This document shows, piece after piece, positions 37,280 to 45,687 of a stretch of DNA of 64,000 nucleotides; the first letter of the stretch is position 1, and the number at the start of each line of letters is the position of its first letter. The translations under genes were made by a program, and so were the position numbers. The stretch is from positions 558,001-622,000 of the forward strand of contig NZ_CP040755.1 of assembly GCF_024585285.1 (NCBI RefSeq). The letters are read 5' to 3'. This DNA is from Colwellia sp. M166 (lineage in GTDB: Bacteria; Pseudomonadota; Gammaproteobacteria; Enterobacterales; Alteromonadaceae). The notes below the pieces were generated by a model, which was not told the DNA's origin, did not search any database, and saw only the letters and a program-made list of their open reading frames with translations.

Positions 37280-38484
37280 TAAAACCTCTCAACAGTGAAG
37301 TCTTTTAACCGTTTTGTAGCATCAAATTTAGTTGCTGGGGCGTAAGACTCTGTTAACTTAAGTTGAGGGATTTTTGTATAACTAAGGTGCGCTAACATCA
37401 TAAAGCCTGACGGATATTTTTGGTGGGACATTTCACGCTCCCAATAGTCAAGTACTGAAACATGACCATGCTTAGTTTCTCTAAGTAAGTTAGATAAATG
37501 TTGTTTTACTTCATCTTCTGCCTCTACTGATTCATCACTAACAGCTGAACCTTCAAACGCTGATGTATTGCCCAAAGCTACGACAAGACCTGTAATGTCT
37601 TTTCTTGGTTTTAATGTTGAGACTACTTCAGCAAGCGTATCAATATTTTGTTCATCATAAATGTTGGGACTGAGCGAATTATCACCACTGGTAACTGGAC
37701 ACCCTATTCTAAGCTCGATTAATTCTTCGTCACTGGGTTCATATGTTAATGTCGACGAACCGGCTTTAAAATAATTGTGCATTGCCCAGATCCGTTTAGC
37801 TTGCAGGTTCTGTTTTTCGATTTCCCAAAGTAAATGACGTAACCTAGGTAAAGCTAGCATGATATTTTCACGACAGTCAGTTACAGTATCGTATAAACGC
37901 TGTGCTAATAACCGACGTAAATCAGGATTTGATCCTGCTAATGAGTTCAGTTTTTGATAGTCTAAAACGGCGATTTTTCCCGTTAAGCGACCGAGATAAT
38001 CAATTAAATACTTATTTTCAATGTACTTATCTTTGATTGACTCTACATGACCAAAGCGTGTGTTAAGTGCCATTTCCATTGATCGAACTTCATTGAACAA
38101 TCCCTCTCGCATTTGAAATACAAGCTCGCGAATATCGTGAAGTCTTCGTAAGCGGTTTTCTTCAGAGCCATCAACGATTGCATTATTGTACTGATCTATT
38201 TTTAATTGAACCGTACTAAGCCACTCTTCAACACCTGGCGCCAATCTTCTATTAGCATCACCACGTCCAATGCGGTGTGATAACTGCATCAATAAACTAG
38301 AAGCAGAAAAACCTTCAGCTACATTACCCAATACAATATCCAAATGGGACAACTCAGAAAAGCTACCAGGAACTTTGTCAAAGTAAACTTCTTCGCCGGC
38401 ATAAGAAATAAGTTCAGCCAAACGTTCGGCATTGGCTGAAATCGCCTTACCAAGTTTTTTAAATTGCTCTTCAACGTTACTCAT
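37279..38484 (-). CDS. jetA: Kleisin-like subunit of the SMC system (JetA / MksF position)
   Basis: A 401-residue, mostly helical protein. Residues 60-250 are rich in amphipathic helices, and about the last 90 residues could form a winged helix (DEVKQHLSNLLRE ... VLDYWEREM). I recognise no motif by itself; the kleisin/MksF role is inferred from its place between the MukE-like gene and the Toprim gene and from its size. Its ATG overlaps the MukE-like stop (ATGA) and its stop overlaps the jetD-like start, so the subunits are made in step. Confidence 0.68.
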   Translation of the reverse strand: MSNVEEQFKKLGKAISANAERLAELISYAGEEVYFDKVPGSFSELSHLDIVLGNVAEGFSASSLLMQLSHRIGRGDANRRLAPGVEEWLSTVQLKIDQYNNAIVDGSEENRLRRLHDIRELVFQMREGLFNEVRSMEMALNTRFGHVESIKDKYIENKYLIDYLGRLTGKIAVLDYQKLNSLAGSNPDLRRLLAQRLYDTVTDCRENIMLALPRLRHLLWEIEKQNLQAKRIWAMHNYFKAGSSTLTYEPSDEELIELRIGCPVTSGDNSLSPNIYDEQNIDTLAEVVSTLKPRKDITGLVVALGNTSAFEGSAVSDESVEAEDEVKQHLSNLLRETKHGHVSVLDYWEREMSHQKYPSGFMMLAHLSYTKIPQLKLTESYAPATKFDATKRLKDFTVERF

Positions 38485-39113
38485 ATCACGAAGGTTCCCT
38501 GCTCTTCGTTATTTTCTTCATCAATGACTATGTTTTCTCTATCAATAATGAACTGCATCACGGCTTGAACATAATCATACTTGCCTGTAACTTGGTACAC
38601 TAATTCATCGGCATTTTTACTAATCAATAAGCCTTCTTTGACCATTCGTTCGAATACGACTTGTAACTTTTCTAACGTGCCTTGTTTAGAGGTTTTAAAT
38701 ATCTTATAAGTCATCAATTGATTAAGTTGACGAACACTAGATTCGCTTTCAGTTATTACATTCAAAATCTGCGAAAAACGCATGGTATGTCCGGCCACCA
38801 TCATGCCTATCTCTGGTTTAACTCGTGAGATAAAAACAAAGAACTCGACAATTGGTTCTAAATCGTCACGAATTTTTTCGAACTGCTTTCTACGCTCTGT
38901 TAAGTCTTTATTATTGCCATTATCTATCGAATCAATAAAAAATGCCCCTGTTCCATCAACACGACAAAGGTTTCGACCAAAGGGCTCTAAAGCTTTGTTA
39001 ATTGCCATCTCACCTTCTGGTGTTTCTAAAAAGGAATATATCGGCTCATTTGTATAGGGGCAGATAAACATATTTTGGTTATATAGTTTTTCAAGAATAT
39101 TACGAATATCCAT
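38481..39113 (-). CDS. jetB: MukE/MksE-like subunit of the SMC system (JetB position)
   Basis: A 210-residue acidic protein. Its helix pattern suggests tandem winged helices, as in MukE/MksE/JetB (RQLNQLMTYKIFKTSKQGTLEKLQVVFERMVKEGLLI is a recognisable helix-turn-helix with wing). In such complexes it bridges the kleisin and SMC. It starts 4 nt after the SMC stop, with the GAGGAG at the end of the SMC gene as ribosome site, and overlaps the next gene by four bases. Assignment from size, fold pattern and order. Confidence 0.7.
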   Translation of the reverse strand: MDIRNILEKLYNQNMFICPYTNEPIYSFLETPEGEMAINKALEPFGRNLCRVDGTGAFFIDSIDNGNNKDLTERRKQFEKIRDDLEPIVEFFVFISRVKPEIGMMVAGHTMRFSQILNVITESESSVRQLNQLMTYKIFKTSKQGTLEKLQVVFERMVKEGLLISKNADELVYQVTGKYDYVQAVMQFIIDRENIVIDEENNEEQGTFVI

Positions 39114-39117
39114 TGAC

Positions 39118-42100
39118 TTACTCCTCTAATACACTAGCTAATTTGTCGTGGATCGTTACTTTAGAGTCAGGGCCATACAAACTGTAACGGCGTTTGTTAG
39201 CACCAACCGATTCAATCATATAACAATTAGGGTAGTGCTGAAGTAACTCTGCACTTTCAACAGGTAGCGCACTAAACATTTTGATATTTTGCTTATCTAA
39301 TATTTCGATCAGCTTACCAGACGAGTCAGTATCAATTCGCCCTAACTCATCGATACAGAAGTGAAGCTGAACACCATTGTCCGTACGCATCATGTTAATA
39401 AGGCCAATATACAGAGACAAAATAACTAAATAGGAGGTGCCATTGGAGCTGATATTTTCGATTTCATCATCCGTCTTAGCGATCTTCTCTTTACCATCTT
39501 CATTAAGAATAATTTCGAATTGAAAGCTTTTCTCAACATCCACACTTAATGTTTTGCTACCAAGCATATCGATTAGGTTTGCTAACTTCGCTATTAAATG
39601 ATCGTCTGGCATTTCTGTGCCACTATGAATTTTCCAGCTGTCATGTTCTAGAGAATAACGTTCTAATACTGAGTAATAGGACAATGATCGCAGGTTGCTT
39701 GCAACAGAAATATCTAATTCACCAATTGCTTCAAACGGTTCTGCGACACCTTTCATTGCAGACGTCAGTTTACGTCCTAAACTATTTAGCGCCTCATGTG
39801 CAGCTTTAATTTGACTACTAAAATCTACAATACCCTGAGCAACAAGTAAGTACCGTGTTCTCAGTAAATCTGATTGAACTAGATGCTCACCATCCAGATA
39901 CTCTTGCAGTAATGGTGCGCAGCCCCACCACATGTCATTAGTTGAATATATGCTTGCTTGTTCTGCCATAAGTCGGTCAAAAAACTTGAACGTTTGCGTA
40001 CCAGCTTTACGATTAAATGTTTGTTTAATAATGTTAAACTTGGAACGTCCTTCAAGCGCATAGTCTGCATGATCTTTCGTTAATGAATTGAACTTCATAC
40101 GACATTCTTGAGCATCCGCTGATTTAAATAAATGGCCACGACTGCTATCTGCTTCTAAATTAATCTTGGTGAACTCTCGCTCTAATCCTTGCATAATGTG
40201 AAGTTGTGATAGAAGTGCTTCTATCTGTTGCTCATTAACCTTCTTTTTATCTTCAATGATAGATTTTATTTCAGCTAGATTTTGTTTTTTCTTTTTAACT
40301 TCATCTAAGTGAGTCTTTAGCCTAACTTGTACAGTTTCAAGTTCTCGAGTTAACGGCGAATGTTTTATCCACTCTTTTGTCATGAACTTGTTGTAACGAC
40401 CAACTCGTTCTCCTGCATTTCGTCCATCTCTATGTGCTTTTTCTGCTTTTTCCATCATGGTTCTAGCATTAATGATCGTCTGAGGGTTACAGCCCTGAGC
40501 TTCTAAGTCTACTTTTTCCTGAGAATCAAACTTACTACGTTTTTCATCTATCGCTATTTGACCATCAACCATCAGCTTTTCATATGAGGTCATTAATGTT
40601 TGATGTGCAATATTGATAGTTTCAATATTCGACTGGTGCTCACTATTGAGTGTTTGAAATTCTTTTACAGCATCTTGGCGCAAAGTCTTTAGTTCTGCAT
40701 TAGCTTTAGCATACGCTTCACCAGCTTTACGGTGTGCTGCTTTCGTTTCTTCGGTGAACCGCTCTATCTCATCATTTTTTTTAAGATTTAGCTCTTTAAG
40801 CGCTACGTCAGTCTCTTTAATAAAATCTTCAATTGTTCTCTTGTTAAACTGTGCGCGCCTAAGATCCACCGTTAATTGTTTTACTTGCGTATGAGATTTT
40901 TGCAGTTCTTGTTCCAATGAGCCTAATTTACTTTCAATTTTAGCTAACTCTTCATCAAGAATAACGATACGGTTGGTAATACTAGACTCGTCTTTGATTT
41001 CAAGGTTTGGTATTGCTTCAAGGTTTAAACCCAATCCAAAGACAGTCTGCCCCCCTTCTTCAAAAGTAGGCGATAAGCCTTTCATAGATAAAAGTGTCGG
41101 GCTAATCACTTTGCCAATATTTTTTTCGAAGCTTTCAACATTTTCAGATAAGAAATCAAATAAGGTACCCGAGCCTATTCTTGATTGCAGGTCTTTTTGT
41201 TCTTCTTTCAGCTTAGCTCTTTTTTCACGTAGAGTTACACTTGCCGCTAAATTGCGATCATAAAGCTTTTGAGTTTCCATTTGAGCTGTTGTGAACTTTG
41301 AAAACTCAAGTACTGCTTCACCATAATCTCGCTGTCCCTGGTTAAGCTCATTATAAAGTTCAGTTAATTCAACTTCAGTTTTTTCCGTTGCCTTAATATT
41401 GTAAAGCTCAACTTCCAATTTTGTATGTTGCATCATCGTTGTTTTGACTTGCTTGTCAGCTGATTTGATCCTAGATTCCCACAGCCTTTCTAGATTTTTT
41501 CGTCTATCTTCAAACAATACACTCGCATCAGCTTTATCCTGATCGAGTTGAATCAATGAATTCGCTTTTAAATTATTAACATCAGAAACTAAACTCATTT
41601 TTTGGGTGTCTAAGTACGCCCGATGCTGCTCATAAAGATGAGTAATATTTTGATTGCCTTGCGACACTTTTTCGTAAAAGCTTTTGGCATCCTGTTCTGC
41701 TTTTCCTAACGAACCAACTGAGTTATGAAGTGCAATCAAATCGACTATTGGCCTAAAATTACGATCATCAGCTGAACCTTCTTCAAAATCTGATTTTTGT
41801 TGGACAATTATTGCAATTTGATGAGATAAGTTATTTTTTTGTTTGTATAGTTCTGTTTCTGTTTCATTGGTCTTTTCCAAATAATCACGACGTTCATTTC
41901 CAATGGCATTTAATTGGCCTTCATAATGTGTTGCCATCTCATTCGACTTTATAATGCTGTCACTCGTTTTTTGATTGACCTCATCACATCTAGCCTTAAG
42001 ACCAGACAATTTATTTCCGACGGCAGTATAATCAGCCGATGTTTGCTTGAGTGCTAGCACAGTTTCTCTGCGTTTTTCCAAATCAATCCAAGCTTGGCGG

Positions 42101-42819
42101 TCATCGACCCACTCACTAACTTCTGATGCCTGATCATCTAATTTTAATATACGCCCAGCGATAGCGCCTTCTTGAATTAGCACGTTTGTTAAAGCATTGC
42201 GGATATTGGCTACCGATGCCTTACTCGCAAAGATGTTCGATAATACTCTTTCAATATTTTCAATACTTCCGCCATTTACAGGCAAGGAATACTTCGGTCG
42301 CAGACGTCTTATTTGTTCGGCATTCGCGCCTTTGCCGCGATACATTTTATTCGATTGAATAACGTTAGTGTAAGTATCAGAGCCTATAAGACTGGTTAAT
42401 TCATGATTTTTAGCTTCCACTGCTACTCGTAACTGTTGAATATCTGCCAGCTTAGTTTGGCCATCTTCTTGATGTAAGAAAAAAGTTTTATCAAACGCCG
42501 TGTCTAAGAATTGATACCTGACTTGTCCCATTTTTCCTGAAACTATCACACAGTAAATTTTATCGCCTTTTTCATATTCATAAACAAGAAAACTGCTAGG
42601 ATTAGGAAAGTAAAAATTAGCAAAACTTTCAAATGCACCGCCTTTAGCTTTTGCAATATCACCGGGTCGTGCACCATAAAACAACAACATAGCCCTAAGC
42701 GTTGTGGTTTTACCTGCACGGATTACGCCATTGAAATTTGTATGATCGCTCGTTGCGATTTCTACAATTTGCTCACGGCTGATATTATCAATAGCAATAA
42801 ATCGAGTTAATTTAGACAT
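39118..42819 (-). CDS. jetC: SMC-like motor ATPase of a Wadjet / Mks system (JetC / MksB)
   Basis: A 1233-residue protein with SMC architecture. The N-terminal Walker A is FNGVIRAGKTTT (Lys37). Two very long Lys/Glu/Gln-rich coiled coils (about residues 235-530 and 625-900) flank a probable hinge. The C-terminal head has a signature-like SSNGTSYLVILSLY and Walker B FCIDELG (Asp1157, Glu1158). Such motors extrude DNA loops and detect small circular DNA. A GGAGGT ribosome site lies just before the ATG. It is first in a four-gene overlapping operon. MukB is larger and has other partners, so JetC/MksB is the better call. Confidence 0.85.
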   Translation of the reverse strand: MSKLTRFIAIDNISREQIVEIATSDHTNFNGVIRAGKTTTLRAMLLFYGARPGDIAKAKGGAFESFANFYFPNPSSFLVYEYEKGDKIYCVIVSGKMGQVRYQFLDTAFDKTFFLHQEDGQTKLADIQQLRVAVEAKNHELTSLIGSDTYTNVIQSNKMYRGKGANAEQIRRLRPKYSLPVNGGSIENIERVLSNIFASKASVANIRNALTNVLIQEGAIAGRILKLDDQASEVSEWVDDRQAWIDLEKRRETVLALKQTSADYTAVGNKLSGLKARCDEVNQKTSDSIIKSNEMATHYEGQLNAIGNERRDYLEKTNETETELYKQKNNLSHQIAIIVQQKSDFEEGSADDRNFRPIVDLIALHNSVGSLGKAEQDAKSFYEKVSQGNQNITHLYEQHRAYLDTQKMSLVSDVNNLKANSLIQLDQDKADASVLFEDRRKNLERLWESRIKSADKQVKTTMMQHTKLEVELYNIKATEKTEVELTELYNELNQGQRDYGEAVLEFSKFTTAQMETQKLYDRNLAASVTLREKRAKLKEEQKDLQSRIGSGTLFDFLSENVESFEKNIGKVISPTLLSMKGLSPTFEEGGQTVFGLGLNLEAIPNLEIKDESSITNRIVILDEELAKIESKLGSLEQELQKSHTQVKQLTVDLRRAQFNKRTIEDFIKETDVALKELNLKKNDEIERFTEETKAAHRKAGEAYAKANAELKTLRQDAVKEFQTLNSEHQSNIETINIAHQTLMTSYEKLMVDGQIAIDEKRSKFDSQEKVDLEAQGCNPQTIINARTMMEKAEKAHRDGRNAGERVGRYNKFMTKEWIKHSPLTRELETVQVRLKTHLDEVKKKKQNLAEIKSIIEDKKKVNEQQIEALLSQLHIMQGLEREFTKINLEADSSRGHLFKSADAQECRMKFNSLTKDHADYALEGRSKFNIIKQTFNRKAGTQTFKFFDRLMAEQASIYSTNDMWWGCAPLLQEYLDGEHLVQSDLLRTRYLLVAQGIVDFSSQIKAAHEALNSLGRKLTSAMKGVAEPFEAIGELDISVASNLRSLSYYSVLERYSLEHDSWKIHSGTEMPDDHLIAKLANLIDMLGSKTLSVDVEKSFQFEIILNEDGKEKIAKTDDEIENISSNGTSYLVILSLYIGLINMMRTDNGVQLHFCIDELGRIDTDSSGKLIEILDKQNIKMFSALPVESAELLQHYPNCYMIESVGANKRRYSLYGPDSKVTIHDKLASVLEE

Positions 42820-42880
42820 GTAACCTCCAGCTTTACATATGCTTAATATTTTAATAGATTTCTTCTATCAAAACTGAATA

Positions 42881-42912
42881 AATCAAATAATTAAATAGTG
42901 AAATAGTGAAAT
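42881..42912. repeat. Four tandem octamers upstream of the SMC operon
   Basis: AATCAAAT, AATTAAAT, AGTGAAAT, AGTGAAAT: four 8-bp units head to tail, the last two identical. They lie 62-93 bp upstream of the jetC-like start, where a promoter is expected. They may be an operator or a slippage-prone repeat; a chance AT-rich run cannot be excluded. Confidence 0.4.
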
Positions 42913-43032
42913 GGACTATCTGCATCGTTACCTTGTTATATTACAGGAAATATCATGCAGACCTTGTTAAGCTTGCTCTCCTCCAAAACCTGTTAGGCCT
43001 AATGCGGTGTAATTTATCTACGTAAATGCAAG

Positions 43033-43069
43033 TAACAGTTATATTTATTCTTATTAAATATAACTGTTA
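43033..43069 (-). terminator. Hairpin at the end of the cold-shock/Excalibur gene
   Basis: A 15-bp perfect AT-rich stem (TAACAGTTATATTTA and its complement) with a 7-nt loop. One arm includes the stop codon of the minus-strand gene. No clear T-run, so its strength as a terminator is uncertain. Confidence 0.5.
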
Positions 43070-43612
43070 GAAGCGGGAGTCATTTTCACAAGGAACTCCA
43101 TCACTATCACCATCCATTTTAGTATTAGGACAATGTCTAGTAAAAAAATCAGCTTCAGCGCGAGATGTCATTTGACTGCAATGCTGCCTACCATCACACG
43201 TAAACTGTGTATTAGCTTTGCTTGGTAATTCAGTGATTGGCGTTGTCGTTGGATGCTGTGCCGGTGATGATACAGGCGAAATGTCTAATCGTTGATAGGC
43301 AAAAGCTCCAATAGCGATGATAACCAATAGCACAATTTTTTTACTTTTTGGTGCTGATGTATTTTTATGTACACGTGGGGTATATTTTGTGGAAGTCTTT
43401 GCTATCACTCCTTCAATACGGCAGTTAACCGCTCTTGTTTTTCCATTCGCTTGTTTTGCTATTTCAAAATAGATGAAGTCACCCTGTTTGGGTTTTCTAC
43501 TCATAGCTTTTAATGTCGATATATGGATAAATGTGTCTTGGCTAAGGCCATTTGATTGAATAAAACCAAATCCTTTTTTATCATTCCAGCTCTTAAGTTG
43601 TCCTTTATACAT
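43067..43612 (-). CDS. Cold-shock domain - membrane helix - Excalibur domain fusion protein
   Basis: About 181 residues in three parts. The N-terminal cold-shock-like OB fold (residues 1-70) carries KGFGFIQ and DTFIHIS, the two RNA-binding motifs. A basic stretch (KSKK) and a transmembrane helix (about residues 93-108) follow. After a Pro/Thr-rich linker, the C-terminal Excalibur domain has four Cys and the calcium-site-like DGDSDGVPCEN. The topology puts the nucleic-acid fold inside and Excalibur outside. ATG at 43612 is preferred over GTG at 43615. Role unknown; related fusions occur in many gammaproteobacteria. Confidence 0.82.
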   Translation of the reverse strand: MYKGQLKSWNDKKGFGFIQSNGLSQDTFIHISTLKAMSRKPKQGDFIYFEIAKQANGKTRAVNCRIEGVIAKTSTKYTPRVHKNTSAPKSKKIVLLVIIAIGAFAYQRLDISPVSSPAQHPTTTPITELPSKANTQFTCDGRQHCSQMTSRAEADFFTRHCPNTKMDGDSDGVPCENDSRF

Positions 43613-43615
43613 CAC

Positions 43616-44377
43616 GGTTCCATTGTTGATGCTATTTCAAGTGTATATTATTAGTCTATAAATCTAATATCGCATAATTACAGTAACTTATGTAGTACTA
43701 ATGATAATCTAATCTTAGTAATACAAAAGACTTCATACCAATTATACCACTCAGTGAAGTTTAAAAGCTTTAGAAGCACAGGTTCACAGTTCCAGGCTGA
43801 ACCTAAGTACATCCATATAGGTAAGACATTGATTAAAGATAATGGGTTATTCCCTTATCGAACAGTAACGCGGCCTGTAAGCCTTTTAAAATCAATCAAG
43901 GCAGATGCAGTGTTATACTTGTATTATCCAATTATCGTCTGATCTTCAATGCTATCAGCAAATTGCTTGATGCTATACCCGATCATCAAATAGTGTGCAT
44001 GAGTTAATGCTGACGCTTTACTAAATAAATTTGACCGTCTTGTTTATATTTACGCAATGACCTTTAGAACAATTATTTACAACACTTAACAGCCCTTAAG
44101 ATACTTAACATAAATTTGTAATAACTAAGGCTGATCTAATCTTGATAACTTGTAGTCATTGTTATTCATTCTTGTAAAATATGTTTAAATGAAATCAGTT
44201 ACTGCGTTTATGCTAGTAAATATAATTTCTAATGCTTAGTTTATCATTTCTGGTGTCATTGATTTATTACCTGACTCGCTAATAAGGCTAACAGCGACTT
44301 AACTTTCAAGGCTATTATATCTATAGCTAACTCATGATCATAACCGCGATAGCCATGCGCTTTATATTAGGAATATT
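43616..44377. other. Gene-poor 0.76-kb stretch between the island and the EamA gene
   Basis: AT-rich sequence with one short open frame (43754-43942, 62 codons, GTG start) that matches nothing I know and has no convincing ribosome site. A small hairpin (AGGTTCA / TGAACCT at 43780-43804) lies inside it. The phrase GATCTAATCTT-like recurs near 43704 and 44133. It may be the edge of the accessory region or decayed sequence. Confidence 0.4.
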
Positions 44378-45295
44378 TTGAATTTACATCAGCTTAAAAT
44401 TACCACTAGCACTATTTTTGCATTATTAGCATTTGCGGCAAATTCGGTATTGTGTCGAATGGCACTTGGTGAAAATACCATTGATGCCAGCAGTTTTACT
44501 GTTATACGCTTGTTTTCAGGGATTGTGATTTTGTTAGCATTAGTCGCCCTGACCAATAAACTCAATCCAAAAGTAAAACCAAAAGATAAATCTAAAACTG
44601 ACAATGCCTCGAAAGGCAGTTGGTTAGCGGCCTGTATGTTGTTTATTTATGCCGTGGCATTTTCATTTGGTTATATTTCTTTAGATACCGGCACGGGTGC
44701 GTTAATTTTATTTGGTGCTGTGCAAATAACAATGATCCTCGCCAGTGTTATTTCCGGTAATAAACTTCACATATCAGAATGGTTGGGTTTAACTCTCGCT
44801 TTTACTGGCTTTGTATATTTAATTATTCCAAATTTAACCACGCCTTCACTTATGGGCTTTATATTGATGAGTATTTCAGGTGTGGCATGGGCATTTTATA
44901 CTTTATTAGGACGAGGCTCTAAAAATCCATTAAGTGATACCAGCTATAACTTTTTACGTACTAGTCCTTTTATATTAGTGCTGATAATTTTTGGTTTTAG
45001 CAGTGCACATTTCACCTCAACCGGTATTATTCTGGCGGTGTTATCAGGTGCTATAGCTTCAGGCATCGGATATTTTATTTGGTATATTGCGTTAACCGGT
45101 TTATCGGTTACACAAGGTGCTGTAGTGCAATTATTTGTCCCGATCATTGCAGCTATTGGCGGGGTAATGTTTACTAGCGAGTTGGTTACATTACGCTTAA
45201 TTGAATCATCCGGGCTAGTACTAGGTGGTATTTTAATGGTAATTCTTGGTCGATATTATTTTGTTCAGTTAGCGGCAAATAAAGTAAAAAAATAA
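44378..45295 (+). CDS. EamA/DMT-family transporter
   Basis: A 305-residue inner-membrane protein with ten predicted helices in two EamA repeats. The first has FAANSVLCRMALGENTIDASSFTVIRLFSG, and the second ISGVAWAFYTLLGRGSKN. Members export or import small metabolites such as amino acids; the substrate is not visible. The start is a TTG with AGGA 5 nt upstream. Convergent with the broken nitrilase-like gene. Confidence 0.88.
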   Translation: MNLHQLKITTSTIFALLAFAANSVLCRMALGENTIDASSFTVIRLFSGIVILLALVALTNKLNPKVKPKDKSKTDNASKGSWLAACMLFIYAVAFSFGYISLDTGTGALILFGAVQITMILASVISGNKLHISEWLGLTLAFTGFVYLIIPNLTTPSLMGFILMSISGVAWAFYTLLGRGSKNPLSDTSYNFLRTSPFILVLIIFGFSSAHFTSTGIILAVLSGAIASGIGYFIWYIALTGLSVTQGAVVQLFVPIIAAIGGVMFTSELVTLRLIESSGLVLGGILMVILGRYYFVQLAANKVKK

Positions 45296-45308
45296 CATAA
45301 TCAGATGA

Positions 45309-45333
45309 ATAGCAGTGCTAACCGCGCTGCTAT
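45309..45333 (+). terminator. Hairpin after the EamA gene
   Basis: ATAGCAGTGC / GCGCTGCTAT (one G-T pair) with a 5-nt loop, 13 nt after the stop, followed by a T-rich but interrupted tract. Confidence 0.6.
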
Positions 45334-45365
45334 CTTATTGATTTTATCGTTTATTTACAGCCATA

Positions 45366-45687
45366 TTAATTAAATTCTATGCTATTTTTATCAGTGCTCG
45401 CATTGGGGTAAATCAACGCTTTAGTGATTTTTCCATGCTGATGCTTAATGATAGGCTTATTTATATAGCCGTTAAATTTACCAGACTGCCATTGCGCTAA
45501 TAAAGCTGAGTTATTGCTTAAATTGGCAATAAAGCCAGTCGATTTTTGTGACTTCACTTTCTTATTGTTTTGCTTAGTGCCAAGACTTTTTTCATCTATA
45601 GATTGCTGAATATAAAAGCTTTTTTCTCTCGTTGCCGCTACGATGCAGATCCTGTTTTCAGCCGCTCGCGCTAATAAACTATAGTTA
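45366..45687 (-). pseudogene. 3' part of a tandem nitrilase-like gene, severed by an IS
   Basis: Reading the minus strand across the insertion, with the IS and one target copy removed, the frame continues without a break: the upstream ...LEVN joins YSLLARAAENRICIVAATRE, then about 85 more residues to a stop at 45366. LARAAEN-IC-VAA is the standard end segment of a nitrilase domain, so this is the C-terminus of the second domain plus a basic tail. It now has no start of its own; a GTG at 45557 could give only the tail. Confidence 0.85.

Noticed and set aside
39118..42819. MukB condensin
   Set aside because: MukB is larger and occurs with mukF and mukE and no Toprim gene; this protein has a Toprim neighbour and MksB/JetC length.
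43780..43804. attC-like or tRNA-like hairpin (AGGTTCA / TGAACCT)
   Set aside because: No integron integrase, no conserved R-box sequences, and no cloverleaf could be drawn.
43754..43942. 62-codon open frame in the gap before the EamA gene
   Set aside because: GTG start without a convincing ribosome site, no recognisable family, and unusual composition; not supportable as a gene.
45366..45557. Separate small gene starting at a GTG at 45557
   Set aside because: The same frame joins exactly to the nitrilase-like gene on the far side of the IS; it is that gene's C-terminal tail.
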